Of a DNA stretch of 64,000 nucleotides, positions 37,498-49,524 are shown in pieces. Source of the stretch: Nemertoderma westbladi (lineage: Eukaryota > Xenacoelomorpha > Nemertodermatida > Nemertodermatidae); contig JAUCBJ010007118.1 of assembly GCA_032718475.1 (NCBI GenBank), positions 1 to 64,000 of the forward strand. Reading direction: 5' to 3'. The translations under genes and the position numbers were made by a program. The notes under the pieces are model-generated. The model made no database searches, had not been told where the DNA came from, and was given only the letters and a program-made list of their open reading frames with translations. The stretch's first letter is position 1; the number at the start of each line of letters is the position of its first letter.

Positions 37498-38772
37498 TTA
37501 ACCCTATTACCACTGGGGGGGCGGGGGGGGGGGGGGCGAATCGGCCCCTTCCTAGTTTTTTATTGCTGTATCTATACAACCACATTATGTACTAGCCCAA
37601 TTTTTTACGAGAATTATTCAAATTTAATGGCGCATGTTTTGCAAATAACGGCGTTGCAATTAGATTTCAATTTTTCGATGTGGGTGCCACCTCAAAATTT
37701 GGTCCCCAGCAGAAATTTTTTTGAAATTTCCGAATTTTACAAGGTCATTTGTGAATTAGTAATTCTTTATGGTGTGGCTTTTTTTTATTGATTCTGATTC
37801 GTATGGAGCATTTTACTACTTTATATAAGTATGTAAGGGAAGTGGTACGTCATTTTTGGTGCACTAAAATTAGGGCGTGGCACTTCAAATTTTCAAAATT
37901 GCAATATTCGTTAAATACTCCTAAGTTTTGATTTCAATGCATTTTTATGGGTTTTCTGGCCCGCTTATTCGATTGAAAGTAATATAGAAGACTCAATTCT
38001 TAGTGGTACATCATTTTTGGTGAACCAAAATTAGGGCGTGGCAAGTAGGCTTACTTCAAATTTTCAAAATTACGATATTCAGAAAATACCACAAGTTTTT
38101 CATTTCAACCAATTTTTATAGGTTATCTGGACCGCTGACTCGATTGAAAGTAATATTGAAGCCTCAAGTCTTAGTTGTAGGTCATCATTGGTACACCAAA
38201 ATTAGGGCGTGGTATTTTTTCAAAATTTGAATAAGTACCACTCCCTAATTTTCGTGTACCAAAAATGCCGAACCACTAAGTCTTCAGGCTTCGATAATAT
38301 TTTCAATCGATTCAGCGGTCCTGAAAACTTATAAATGTGCGTTGAAATCAAAAGATGGGGGCATTTTCCGAATATCGTATTTTTCAAAATTTGTAGAGCC
38401 ATGCCCACTTCTTAGGTGCACGAAAAATAGCATCCAGTTTAATTTTCGGAAACGGAATATAATCACATTCGATTCAGCATAGTGACAAACCTACTAATGC
38501 TAGCCAACAATGCCACACTATCAGTTTTTAGAATATCAAAAAAATTTATATTTTGTCCGGGGACTACTTCTATTTTTCATGAAAATTACTATACCCACCT
38601 TATGAAATTTTCATTTTTTTGGATTTGAAAATGTTCTTCGATAATTTTTTCACCTACAGCCCAAATTTCGTAGGATTTTATTGGATGATTAGAAAAATAC
38701 AGCGGGGGGCCGAATCGACCCCCGCCAGTGCTGCTAATGGTCTAAACATCCCAGTAGTGGTAATAGGGTTAA
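37498..38772. mobile_element. piggyBac-like non-autonomous element (1267 bp plus TTAA duplications)
   Basis: TTAA at 37498-37501 and at 38769-38772 flank a sequence beginning CCCTATTACCACT and ending AGTGGTAATAGGG, so the termini are 13-bp inverted repeats with the CCCT/AGGG ends and TTAA duplication typical of piggyBac. Inside there is no transposase. Degenerate repeats of about 150-170 bp (ATTAGGGCGTGGCA near 37870, 38030 and 38202) are followed from 38225 by an inverted copy, giving fold-back potential. A 14-G run follows the left terminus. Confidence 0.85.
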
Positions 38773-39849
38773 CCCAGGCCACGCGCGTTTCATTTTAGTA
38801 ATATAATAATCTAATATTTCGAATGATGTCCTGTAATAAGTGACTCAATACTGATGTACAGATTATAGTTGTATAAATGGGGCGTATGCGGTATAATGAA
38901 TACGTGATGCGGAAGATGACGCATCCGTTTCTGGCCTTGTGTGGTAATTTGTCGTCTAAGGTAATGATGACACATCACATTTGTTAAAATGGTATTTGGA
39001 AATAATAGGACTTACAATCACCAACTTTCAAATTACTGTCGTTCTGCGACTATTATAGGATCAGGTTTTCTCTGCCACTGACGACGATAGCTGTCGTTGA
39101 TAATTTGTGATCAGCGCAATTTAAATCGGAATTAATGACGTGTCGATTTGGAAGATTCCTTTCAATTAACGCGAAATAAATTACATTTACACGGTCCCAC
39201 ATTATTCCACGCGCCCTGTATAAGCAGCGGGATATAATTACGGACAACTTGTTAATCGAATATTTATTAAACATCAGATTCAATGAAAGTGAACTGTGAA
39301 TTAGCGGCAAAAAATTTGCCGCAAAACTTAAATGATAAATATACACAATTATACGGAATCAATGTGTTCTTGAGTTTGATTTATTAAGAGAACGTGTAAC
39401 CTTGAGTTATTGTTGTGATTTGTAATCACTTCTGGTTTAACAGTTAACATCTTACATTCAGGTGTTATTATTGATAACTATTTTTCATAGGTTACTTCTT
39501 ACTGAACTTTAATTGAATTCTGTCCCTGCCCTAGTTATGATTTTATGATTATTATTTTTGTTGATTTGCTCTATATAGTGCAGCCCATCACAATAATGAT
39601 TTTTTCTGGAGTGTTGAACTTCTTTTTGTTGTTGTTGTATTTTCGAACACATTCGTTGTTGAAATACTTGCGTTGCAATTAAGCCAAATTGTAATCACTT
39701 CTGAATTTGTTTGATAATTGGCAATCAAAAGTTCGGAGTTTTGAGCCAAACCAGTTATATGGAGTTACCATGGAGTTATACAAAACCATTTTAGAACATA
39801 GATTTTATGATAAATTTTCTCAGATTTCTTAAAACATCTGAATTTCCTG
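38773..39849. other. Unique AT-rich sequence, no gene supported
   Basis: The best frame (97 codons, minus strand, 39346-39053) has no recognisable feature. No repeat family is evident. Confidence 0.55.
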
Positions 39850-41013
39850 TCCGATATGATTCGTATGTATGATTCCGATATGATTCGTATGTATGATTCC
39901 GATATGATTCGTATGTATGATTCCGATATGATTCGTATGTATGATTCCGATATGATTCGTATGTATGATTCCGATATGATTCGTATGTATGATTCCGATA
40001 TGATTCGTATGTATGATTCCGATATGATTCGTATGTATGATTCCGATATGATTCGTATGTATGATTCCGATATGATTCGTATGTATGATTCCGATATGAT
40101 TCGTATGTATGATTCCGATATGATTCGTATGTATGATTCCGATATGATTCGTATGTATGATTCCGATATGATTCGTATGTATGATTCCGATATGATTCGT
40201 ATGTATGATTCCGATATGATTCGTATGTATGATTCCGATATGATTCGTATGTATGATTCCGATATGATTCGTATGTATGATTCCGATATGATTCGTATGT
40301 ATGATTCCGATATGATTCGTATGTATGATTCCGATATGATTCGTATGTATGATTCCGATATGATTCGTATGTATGATTCCGATATGATTCGTATGTATGA
40401 TTCCGATATGATTCGTATGTATGATTCCGATATGATTCGTATGTATGATTCCGATATGATTCGTATGTATGATTCCGATATGATTCGTATGTATGATTCC
40501 GATATGATTCGTATGTATGATTCCGATATGATTCGTATGTATGATTCCGATATGATTCGTATGTATGATTCCGATATGATTCGTATGTATGATTCCGATA
40601 TGATTCGTATGTATGATTCCGATATGATTCGTATGTATGATTCCGATATGATTCGTATGTATGATTCCGATATGATTCGTATGTATGATTCCGATATGAT
40701 TCGTATGTATGATTCCGATATGATTCGTATGTATGATTCCGATATGATTCGTATGTATGATTCCGATATGATTCGTATGTATGATTCCGATATGATTCGT
40801 ATGTATGATTCCGATATGATTCGTATGTATGATTCCGATATGATTCGTATGTATGATTCCGATATGATTCGTATGTATGATTCCGATATGATTCGTATGT
40901 ATGATTCCGATATGATTCGTATGTATGATTCCGATATGATTCGTATGTATGATTCCGATATGATTCGTATGTATGATTCCGATATGATTCGTATGTATGA
41001 TTCCGATATGATT
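39850..41013. repeat. 24-bp satellite, 48 perfect copies
   Basis: The unit is ATGATTCGTATGTATGATTC plus CGAT. I see no substitution in any of the 48 copies. The plus strand gives a single open frame of 394 codons (MIRMYDSD repeated, ending IQAIAFDSG), and all three minus-strand frames are also stop-free, so openness reflects unit composition. There is no promoter, intron or conserved flank to suggest a gene. Confidence 0.97.
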
Positions 41014-41017
41014 CAGG

Positions 41018-41680
41018 CCATCGCGTTCGATTCGGGATAGGTCAACGTGACCAGTGCAGCAGCATATCAGACATCAAGAGAAGGAACCTCTTCTGGTGGA
41101 AGCACTAATGTCATCTAATTACCGGCACCTCATTAGGTGACGGAGGAGGTCTGATTTATTTTGCTTGCTTACTATGATAAACTTTATAGCACTTAGTTTC
41201 TTAGACCATGTTAAGGCTTATCGCATGGAACTTAAACACGTAATTTGAAAAGCAAATATAAGGAAATCTATTTGAACTGACAGATTCATAAAATTGCATT
41301 CATTATTGTGTTAAAAATCTGATAATTTGTTATTTTAGAAATGTTGGTTCTTTGTTAGATTTTATAGTTTTGTCATAAAGAGTATTTGGTAAGGTTATTC
41401 ATTAGACCTACAAGAACGCATTCAATCAATCACTATTAGCGATTCCATATTCTAGGGCGTGGTATAAGACTTGTTTTTAGTTTTTTGATCTTGATTATTT
41501 GGTGCGTTTGTTTATGATTTTATTGGAGATATTAATTGCTGGATAAATGGTAGTTTCAATGGTAGTGCTTCGAACTCTCGTCGAGCATTAAGATGTGGTA
41601 TTTTTGCAAGCTCTCGGAGTTGTGTTACTGTTTCTTTACTTACTTTACTTTGCTTATTACTCTTATCTTTTTGTTAAATA
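41018..41680. other. Unique sequence, no gene seen
   Basis: Directly after the 24-bp array, the sequence has no long frame or recognisable element. Confidence 0.55.
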
Positions 41681-42520
41681 TCAGTCGTAATACGTAGTTT
41701 TGTATTTTTTCCAAATTATATAGTATTTTTCCCCAAGCATGCGTAATTGCGTATCGTGGAATGATGTAAATAGTAAACTACAGTAATAATTGTAATATGG
41801 TAGTACTAGGGTTTTATACAACATTACATTGGTGGTTGTTGGTAAGTGGCCTTTTATTTGTCGGATTCCAGATGTAGCTGCTGACATTTTATGTGCTTTT
41901 TTGTGTATTTGAGTTTTCCATGACAGCTTATTGTCTACAGTTATGCCTATATAGTTATTATGCGGTAAGAGGTTATTGTTAATATTGGGGGTTCTTTTAG
42001 AGGGCGATAATAATATTAATCCAAGCAGCAGCTTGGTCTAGTGGTGACATTCCTGGGCTTCCAATTAGGGAGCCCTAGTTCGAACCCTAGATGGGGCAGC
42101 ACTGTTTGGGCACAGTGCTTTAAATGCTGCAGCCTAGCCCAACCCCGGCTTTCATCCTTCGGTGGTCGATAAATGGGAACCAAGGCAACTTGGGAAACAG
42201 TGGAAAGGTTTACTGTGGAAGATCACCCATGATGGTGAACAGGCATTCCTTGGCTTAACGAGCCTAAAAGATTCTCCCATTCATAATATTAATTCAGTCT
42301 ATATTGTTCTAGTATTATTTACATAGGCCTCTATATTAGAAAGAATAATGGTCCCAATTGTGTTCCCTGTTCTATACCCCTGTTGAAAATCGCCCATTTC
42401 AATATTATTATTTGTAACATTACAGCTTGAGATCGATCACTTAAGTAACTTTTAATTAGGTTTGTTGCATTTGATTCGATTCCAATTTCTAATGTCTTAT
42501 GTTTAAGTGAATAGGACTTA
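41681..42520 (-). pseudogene. Decayed LINE polymerase fragments, minus strand, split by a SINE
   Basis: On the minus strand 42510-42304 reads NLIKSYLSDRSQAV, then ..GIEQGTQLGPLFF (compare GxPQGSxLGPxLF of RT). 42008-41690 reads NYIGITVDNKLSWKTQIHKK, ATSGIRQIKGHLP and YKTLVLPYYNYYCSLLF, which are CR1/Jockey-group C-terminal words. The active-site segment between them is missing and stops are frequent. The SINE at 42021-42292 lies inside. Confidence 0.8.
42021..42292 (+). mobile_element. tRNA-derived SINE with perfect 11-bp target duplication
   Basis: The head has an A box TGGTCTAGTGG (42034-42044) and a B box AGTTCGAACCC (42077-42087), the internal pol III promoter of tRNA-derived SINEs. A unique body follows (GGTCGATAAATGGGAACC). 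ATAATATTAAT is present immediately on both sides (42010-42020 and 42293-42303). About 272 bp is usual for such SINEs. Confidence 0.92.
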
Positions 42521-43765
42521 AATGAATAGGCCTATAATAGGGCTCTACCATCCTCGGAGAGCAGCTGGTGTGAATATTCTAATTAATAATTAATTATGTA
42601 CTGCCAATATCGCATAGTATCTTAAACAAACCCGTGATATAGTGCAGATGCGTTTCAATTTATATTCGCATTCATCACTGAGTTACAATACCCGTGTGGC
42701 AGTAATCACTCTTCCTCTCTGAGATTCATGTATGTGAATTTTTTATCCCGAAGGGTTCTGTAAAGAAACAAGCCTTAGTAACACCACATCCCATTAAGTA
42801 TAGCATGCTGATCTGGTTTTCCTGATTGAAATCTTTAAAATCGATTGACGAAACGTGTTACGTGACAGGTAGTGTCTGCCCAAGGGTCCAAGAGTAGCAA
42901 ATCAACTTCTTCAGTGCTCTACTATGCTTCTTTAAGGACAATCTAATTTGTGTAACACGATATTTGGATTCATCCTGTTGAAGTTATAGACCGATATGTC
43001 TGCGTTGGTAATATCGCATCGACTCAACATGAATTGAATCTGGTATTATTATACAAATGTATTTGAATTACCAGTTGAGTTACTGGGAGCAAACTTTGAG
43101 ATAGGAGTAGAACCCACCCCTATCTTCTTCTGTTAGCAGCTACCAAAAGATGAGAACCTCAGGGTTGCCTCCGGCTTCGGCTGAATGGTTGCTATTTTTG
43201 TAGTTCATGAACATACGGAGCTACGCAGCACTACATTAATATTCATGAAATTTAAAACAGTTAAATATTTTTTCTTACCATTTAGTTAAAAACTTTAAAA
43301 CTTTAAAACTTAAAAACCATTGCAACAATAAATAATAAGGGAATATTATTCGGATATTAATGCAGAACATACAAGAAATGCGAAGTTCATGTAGTTTAGT
43401 TGTTTTGTAATAAATGTAAGACAGGAAGTAGAAAGTCGAGTGAATTTCCTGTATGTATATTGTTCTGGTTACATTAAGTTGCCACAGATTATGGTATTAT
43501 TATAATCACCCGAAGAAGCTCAAGTAACTATAACTTAGGTTTATTAGAAAGCAAGTCCTTGATTGGTATGGCGATTTAATAGCATCACTCTATTTTACCT
43601 GCGGCATCCACAGCAGGGGAACTCTAAGGAATCCAAGTTACAATAAGCGAGTTGTAGGATATTATTGTTACACCAATCAAATAACGCAAGTTATAAAAGG
43701 TGCAGGTCATTGGCTACAAATTACAAGCAACTGGAATCAATCATCAACATCGCCATGGGTCTATA
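42521..43765. other. Unique sequence, no gene seen
   Basis: No long frame, RNA gene or repeat family is recognised in this stretch. Confidence 0.5.
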
Positions 43766-45535
43766 GTTTTTGATAGAGTTAACCGAAGAATTTCAGTCCA
43801 TCTTCGGGGTTTCATTTCTGGGAATTGGTTGTTTTCGGCTGGAACCTAACCCACTTCAAAAAACGAACTGGAAAGTTATGGACTCACACTGGACCCAGTG
43901 GCCACAAGTCTCAGATAGTCCATATTTTGTTTTGATAAGAAATACAGGAGCTCTGTACATGACTAAAGGGCATTTTACGCTTTGCCGCCTCTCCAGTGAT
44001 CACTGTCTTAAAGTAAGACTTAGTTTCCATGCTGACCAAACTAAGAATCCACCTTGTTATGGCATGAGTGCTATGTTGCAACAGCCCAGTATGAGATCCA
44101 GCTTCACACTGCAGCTGAGCAACCAGTATAAGGCTCTTGCCTCTGAGGTGGCAGATCATTGCGAGGGCTATACTGCCATCACAGAGGAAGTTAAGATAGC
44201 AGTTGCAGAAACAGTTCCTGTGCAACCTTGAAACGGGATAAAGGTCCACTGGACTGACCACAGATTGCGGAAGTGCCAAAATGACATCTCTACTCTAAGT
44301 GGTCATTTTGCAATGAATCGAAATGACCTCTCTAAGTCACAGAAAGCGTACTCGGGCACACGAGGACAGCCAAGAATGCAGTTATGCTCCCTGGCATTTA
44401 GTTCCCTTAAAAAGCAGTTTTCTGATAATCGGAATGAGCTTATCAACAAACAGGTTGAAGCAATCAACAATGCCTATATGGCAGCAGGCAATCAGCCCAG
44501 GATTGGCAATCAATAAACCTGCTTGGGTGGGTAAGCCAACCAACAACCTAGATTAGGGCTGAAACTCCAGTTGAATTAATCAATGGTTGGAAGTCTTACT
44601 TTGAGAAACTCCTAAAAAATGTCAGGGTATTAATTGCCTGACAACTTTATGGTACATTGTGTGTATGAATCTGTATTACCATTGGTGATATCTCCATTGC
44701 TGAAGACACGGCAGCTGTAAAGAGCATCAAGACCAATTTTTTGTGACAGTGGAGTAGATGGTGTGCCATTGATGTATTTAAAATTGCTGAGTATGTGGAG
44801 CTCATTCACCTCATTAATATAGAAATGTATAGAACTAAGATGAGAGTCCCACATGAAATGAAAACAATCATCAACGTGTGATGGTCCCACCACCAACATA
44901 GGTGGATCTAAAAAGATCCATTAGAAGTCTTATGGAGAGTCCTTCGGGGTGACACACTTGCACAATTCTTATTCATAATTGTGGTTGATTATGTTCTACG
45001 CAAGTCCTACACATGTCTCTACGCATGACACAAGATGTAGAGGAAATCCAGCCAAGTACCTTACTGATCTAGACTTTGCTGTTGACTAAGGAGAATAGTA
45101 CTCTCAGAATCACTAAAGGGAGTCCAGGGGCTCCTCTCCTCAATGGAGCAGAGGGTTCTAACTGCTCTTTCCTGGGCTGCAAACGATTCCAAATCTATTA
45201 ATGGGACTCAATCAAGAATGATACAAGCATACAAGAACACATCTCCAATCAATCTCTATGTGTTTCATTAGTCTCCACTAGCTTGACACTTGAACCGAGC
45301 CAATTCTGTTTTGCATGGCATTGCTTTCAATGTGAGGACCAGCCAGTGCACAATGATTTGCTGACCTCATGGAGTGAATAAGCATGGTGTGGACATAGAC
45401 AGCCCATGACTATCTTGAGACGCATCTATATCTTTAATTAAGGACACTGGCCTCTAAGATGCGGATGGTCTAGCAAATGTCATGGGTGATAGGGAGTTGA
45501 GGCTGTGCAATTTTGTCGACACAGCATTCGTAGTA
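43766..45535 (+). pseudogene. Third, heavily decayed LINE-A-family ORF2
   Basis: The segment is colinear with LINE-A/B ORF2 from the end of the endonuclease (FRLEPN.. near 43830; SSDHCLKVRLSF near 43995) through the linker (SFTLQLSNQYKALASEVAD near 44100) and RT remnants (CTTACTGATCTAGACTTTGC at 45058) to the terminus (GATAGGGAGTTGAGG, near 45490). Numerous stops and indels leave frames of 153 codons or fewer. It is older than LINE-A and LINE-B by degree of decay. Confidence 0.88.
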
Positions 45536-46189
45536 TACGCGTTTGAATTCTTATGGAATGGGACCTGTGTATTATAATGGACTTTCAGTGGCCAACATTG
45601 AGGACAATTACTATTTAATTGAAAAATAATAATTGTCTTTGCGAAATATAAAAATATGTTGTAAATTAGAACAAATTAGCTCGAGTTACTTACTGCCGAT
45701 TTTTAGAATTCATATTGCTCATTCGCATGCCGGTGTGTAACGTAGAAGCAAATACAAGAGCCTTGCTGAATACGCGTTAAAGGTTACTGTAAGCTTACAA
45801 GAATTTACATTTATGGGACACACAGGCAAATATTGAAGGTTGCCAATTCTAAATTTATATTATTGAAAGTTACTGTATATTAGGCCTAACATTTTTACAA
45901 TTACATTATAGTTTCAAAATTAAACACATGTGACAAACTCAGAACATGTAACAAAACAAAAACATGTGACAAATTCCAAAATTAGTACATGTTACCAATT
46001 AAACACAAATTGTGACGAATTTGCTAGATGTGCTAAATTTGTTACTTTTTGTTACTGTTTGAGAATCATATATGGCTGATTAAACATACAGATTTATAAA
46101 CATACACTCTCCACAGTATTAATATTATCCCAAAGATTTATAAATAAAACTTTTATTATTAGATGAGAGTACCAGTACAGTGCAATACG
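45536..46189. other. AT-rich sequence, no gene seen
   Basis: A small cluster of ACATGTGACAAA-like words (45925-46020) is low-complexity drift. Nothing coding is supported. Confidence 0.5.
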
Positions 46190-46198
46190 GTCCTTCCA

Positions 46199-46560
46199 TG
46201 CCAAAACCGTTTAAGTCAATTATTTTCGAAAAGTGACATATGCATATATTTGGAATCAGATAAACGAGGCGCACCTTTCTAGCCAAGTATTTAAGACGTA
46301 ATTATGAAGTCCCAATGAGTTATATTTTTGCCAAAACCGTCTATCTCAACATCTGGCAATAATAGTAAATCCCAAAACCATGTATCTTTACTTAGATTGA
46401 TTTGGGATTAAACACTAAGTTTGAATTTATGGTTTCCTTTATGCAGAAACCGTGTATCTGTGTATTCTATTATATCTGTGTATTCTGTCTACTTGTATTC
46501 CGTTGGATTCAATATCTAATAATTATTCATTTTATTTGCCAAAACAGACTATCTCTATGA
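46199..46560. repeat. Cluster of a diverged CCAAAACCGTCTATCTC motif
   Basis: Related words occur at 46201 (CCAAAACCGTTTAAGTC), 46332 (GCCAAAACCGTCTATCTCA), 46374 (CCCAAAACCATGTATCTTTA), 46447 (CAGAAACCGTGTATCTG) and 46540 (CCAAAACAGACTATCTC). A further one at 47766 and inverted ones at 47670 and 48402-48420 follow. They may be remnants of one repeat or sub-terminal motifs of a DNA transposon. Confidence 0.55.
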
Positions 46561-46839
46561 TCTACAATACAATAATGACTGTAAACTTATAGCCTACAAT
46601 TATGCTTTTACTAATACCTAGTTTTACTAGTTTCCTAAAATTAAAGGGCTATCCATGACCAACTATAACTGTTATAGTAGGTCATGGGCTATCCAACATC
46701 GCAAACGCTATTTATATGCTATGCTAATCGTGCTGTGGTCCCTTTCTGGCACCCATCACCAATATTTTTAATGCTAAAATTTTCGAACCTTTTATGGCTA
46801 GGCCCTAACTAAAATAAATTTAGTTGCGGTATATCGCGG

Positions 46840-47570
46840 TTTTTGGATGTTGATGACGATTGTAGAACTCAAATATATCATTCGAGAACATTTTTTGTAA
46901 TTTTAAATGTGCACACTGGGGCAGGAAAAAAACAAGGAGTGCAAACATCATAATGAAAATAATGAAAAATCAGCATGAATTCAAGCCAATTTTATTTAGA
47001 AATTTTTGATTTGTTTTTGGGATGATCACGAAGAAGACACTGAAATATATTGTACATTGTTGATTATGGTATTTTTGGATATGTCAATGTGTGGCCCGAA
47101 AAATATAAGTACAGAACAAATTTGTTAATCAAAAATCATTACTAAATCAACAAAATTTTATGACATTGGGGGTTTTTTGAAACGCTGATCACGAATATGA
47201 GACTCAAAAATATCATACTATCAAACCAAATTCAATTTTTGGCATTTGTAAGTTTTATGCAACAATTAAATTTTTCGTCCCACCAGACACGCGCTAAAAA
47301 CGATAGTTGCGTCTGCGTTACCACTAAAAATTTTTAATGAGTAGTTTTATCATGATCAGTGACCTTGAAAACCAGTATTGCTTCAGAATTACCTAAACAA
47401 AGGCACATTTTAACAAGTTAACAAAATTACACATTTTAACAAAATTTTTTGCTACTTCTACTTTTCATCCTGGGGCATATAATCGAATGGCACAAAAAAG
47501 GACGTTTGACTTACCAGATATGTTTTTAACAACAGTCATCGTGATCAGCGACCTCGAATACCCTATACCT
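46840..47570. repeat. Degenerate tandem repeat of about 165-185 bp, five copies
   Basis: The landmark GATCACGAA..GAGACTCAAAAATAT recurs in diverged form near 46845, 47023, 47190, 47354 and 47540. It is followed each time by a T-rich stretch. Similarity is low, so this is an old array. Confidence 0.5.
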
Positions 47571-47669
47571 TGTATACCTTCGGAATTATCAAACCAAACA
47601 CAGCATTTTTTTTGTGTTTTAACCAATTACGTATTAAAAATAGCCGGGCCAGATTTATATGTGCTATAT

Positions 47670-47774
47670 CCTGTTTTGGCATGTAAGAATGCCTTGAACT
47701 GAACAACAAATTAATTCTTGTTTTTTTGTTAATTTGTTGTTCTGAGAACAACAAATTTATACATGCCAAAACAG
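47670..47774. repeat. Short nested inverted repeat
   Basis: CTGTTTTGGCATGTA (47670-47684) is repeated inverted at 47760-47774. Inside it GAACAACAAATTAA pairs with TTAATTTGTTGTTC. Confidence 0.8.
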
Positions 47775-47820
47775 ATTATAACAATGTGTTGGCAAGCTGT
47801 ATTTTTCGAGGTATTTGTTA

Positions 47821-48386
47821 TTATACATTTATTATAGGAAGGGATATAGGGGTCTTAACCTCGAATGATAAGTTTATTTTACCGAAAATAACTTATCTTT
47901 TATTGGCGCAATTGTAGGACTAATCCCATCACATGCGTACTTTTTTAACCGGGTAGTGTACAAATTTAGGAATCGCGTAATTTTTCTTGAAATTAATATC
48001 TCATTTCTCTCCAAACCACGTACGCGTTTCGACCTTACTGGGTCTCATCAGCGTGGTGTCGGATCAATTAATACTCCATATCTCAAGAACCTGTGGCCTA
48101 GTGGTTGTAGTCTCGGCTTCCACCTCGAGGTCCCAGGTTCGAATCCGACACCACGCTGATGAGACCCAGTAAGGTCGAAACGCGTACGTGGTTTGGAGAG
48201 ATATGAGATATTAATTTCAAGAAAAATTACGCGATTCCTAAATTTGTACACTACCCGGTTAAAAAAGTACGCATGTGATGGGATTAGTCCTACAATTGCG
48301 CCAATAAAAGATAAGTTATTTTCGGTAAAATAAACTTATCATTCGAGGTTAAGACCCCTATATCCCTTCCTATAATAAATGTATAA
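47821..48386. repeat. Near-perfect palindrome: 244-bp arms, 78-bp centre
   Basis: The left arm 47821-48064 (starting TTATACATTTATTATAGG) is the reverse complement of 48143-48386 with about one mismatch (ATTTCTCTCC against ATATCTCTCC at 48002). The centre holds a tRNA-like A box and B box. Identical 67-codon frames on opposite strands (MYKFRNRVIFLEINIS) arise from the symmetry and are not genes. A transcript would fold into a long double-stranded hairpin. Confidence 0.95.
48086..48150 (+). ncRNA. tRNA-like core in the palindrome centre
   Basis: A box TGGCCTAGTGG (48094-48104) and B box GGTTCGAATCC (48136-48146) match the pol III internal promoter consensus with tRNA spacing. The region around CTTCCAC would be the anticodon loop, but the stems are imperfect, so this is a tRNA-derived (SINE-like) remnant and not a working tRNA gene. 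Confidence 0.6.
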
Positions 48387-48420
48387 AAACAGATTATATC
48401 TGAGATAGACGGTTTTGGCT

Positions 48421-48884
48421 TATAAATGTCTATGAAAACATAAAAACAAATACGCTCTATCTCACATTACACTATGTAGATATGAGTTTCTGTTAAAAAT
48501 AATGCTGTTCAAAGAATTCTATGAGGATTTCCACCAATCAGGAATCAAATGACAGGCCTGGTATGTATTTTGCGTTTTTCTCAAAACTATGGTAAAATGT
48601 TAATGTTTTCTTTTAGTCTGGGTTGAAAGAGTGAGTGATGAAACTTGGCACAGAAAGTACTTTCTTGTTAGTTGGGCTTTCCCTATTGAATAACATTACA
48701 AGGCCATCTCTATCCATTTTTCATGAGCGCCAGCTGGTGTGTTTTTATCATTTCGAAGATTTGTGTTCGACATTTGAGTTCAAGCCGCAGTGACCATCTA
48801 TAGCTGTCTTTACAGAAATAAATTAATTAATGGGCCTACTTGTGAGAGGTAATATGTCATAACGTTGCTTGCTGAATTAAATGT
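48421..48884. other. Unique sequence, no gene seen
   Basis: There is no convincing frame or repeat between the palindrome region and the dispersed element copy 2. Confidence 0.5.
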
Positions 48885-49370
48885 ATAATAATTGATTCCC
48901 TTCTAAAGACAGAGGATTATTGTAAGTGCAACTCTACTAATAAATAATGATTTGAAGAGATGTGTTTGACCTTTAACCATCCATTGATAAAGCTACTGTA
49001 GTTGCTTTAGCTTTTCCAGGTGGAGAGCGCAAATGGAGCATCTGCGCGTGTGCGAGTGCATGACCGAGTGCGTTGGCCATGTGGTATTGTTCTAGAATAT
49101 TAGGGTATTACTAGAGTCATTATGAGCACATGTTGCTGATGGTAAAGTAATAAATGCCTACCTTGATTTTGTTAAGGTCAATTCTGTTTGTAGGCTTACA
49201 TAATTATACATGGTCGTAATGTTCCAAATAATCTTGTTGCGCCTAGCTTATCGAGAGATAAATCACCACAAGAACAACAAGAACAACAATTACATTTATT
49301 TGAGGGCCCCTTTTTCATACAAGAGCTTCCTACCTCTAGAGAGGCAGTTCGTTATTAAATTATTTGCCAA
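48885..49370 (+). mobile_element. Dispersed element, copy 2, without 64-bp expansion
   Basis: Its ends match copy 1 (17864-18965) in reverse complement. The left end shares CAGAGGATTATTG-type sequence through TTGAAGAGATGTGTTTGACC; the right end shares TTATCGAGAGATAAATCACC. On the plus strand the right end encodes LSRDKSPQEQQEQQLHLFEG, then FIQELPTSREAVRY before a stop, a peptide conserved with copy 1. Only one unit-like stretch (ACCATCCATTGATAAAGCTA) stands where copy 1 has about 14. The central 200 bp is unrelated to copy 1. Confidence 0.65.
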
Positions 49371-49524
49371 ATACCGTACCAAACACCTATTAGCGAACAC
49401 ATGCTGTTATTGTATAGCCTACAAAATTTGATAAACAAAATTCAAATTTTAAAACTTCAAGTATAATAATGCTTCGAGCGAAGAACAACTGCAAGTTTTA
49501 CCAGTCAGTACGGGATAAGACGTT

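Noticed and set aside
39856-41040. 394-codon MIRMYDSD-repeat protein
   Set aside because: The frame follows from a 24-bp unit with no stop; the minus strand is equally open and there is no non-repeat domain or gene context.
48048-48251. Duplicated 67-codon protein MYKFRNRVIFLEINIS on both strands
   Set aside because: It is produced by the palindrome symmetry; there is no coding context.
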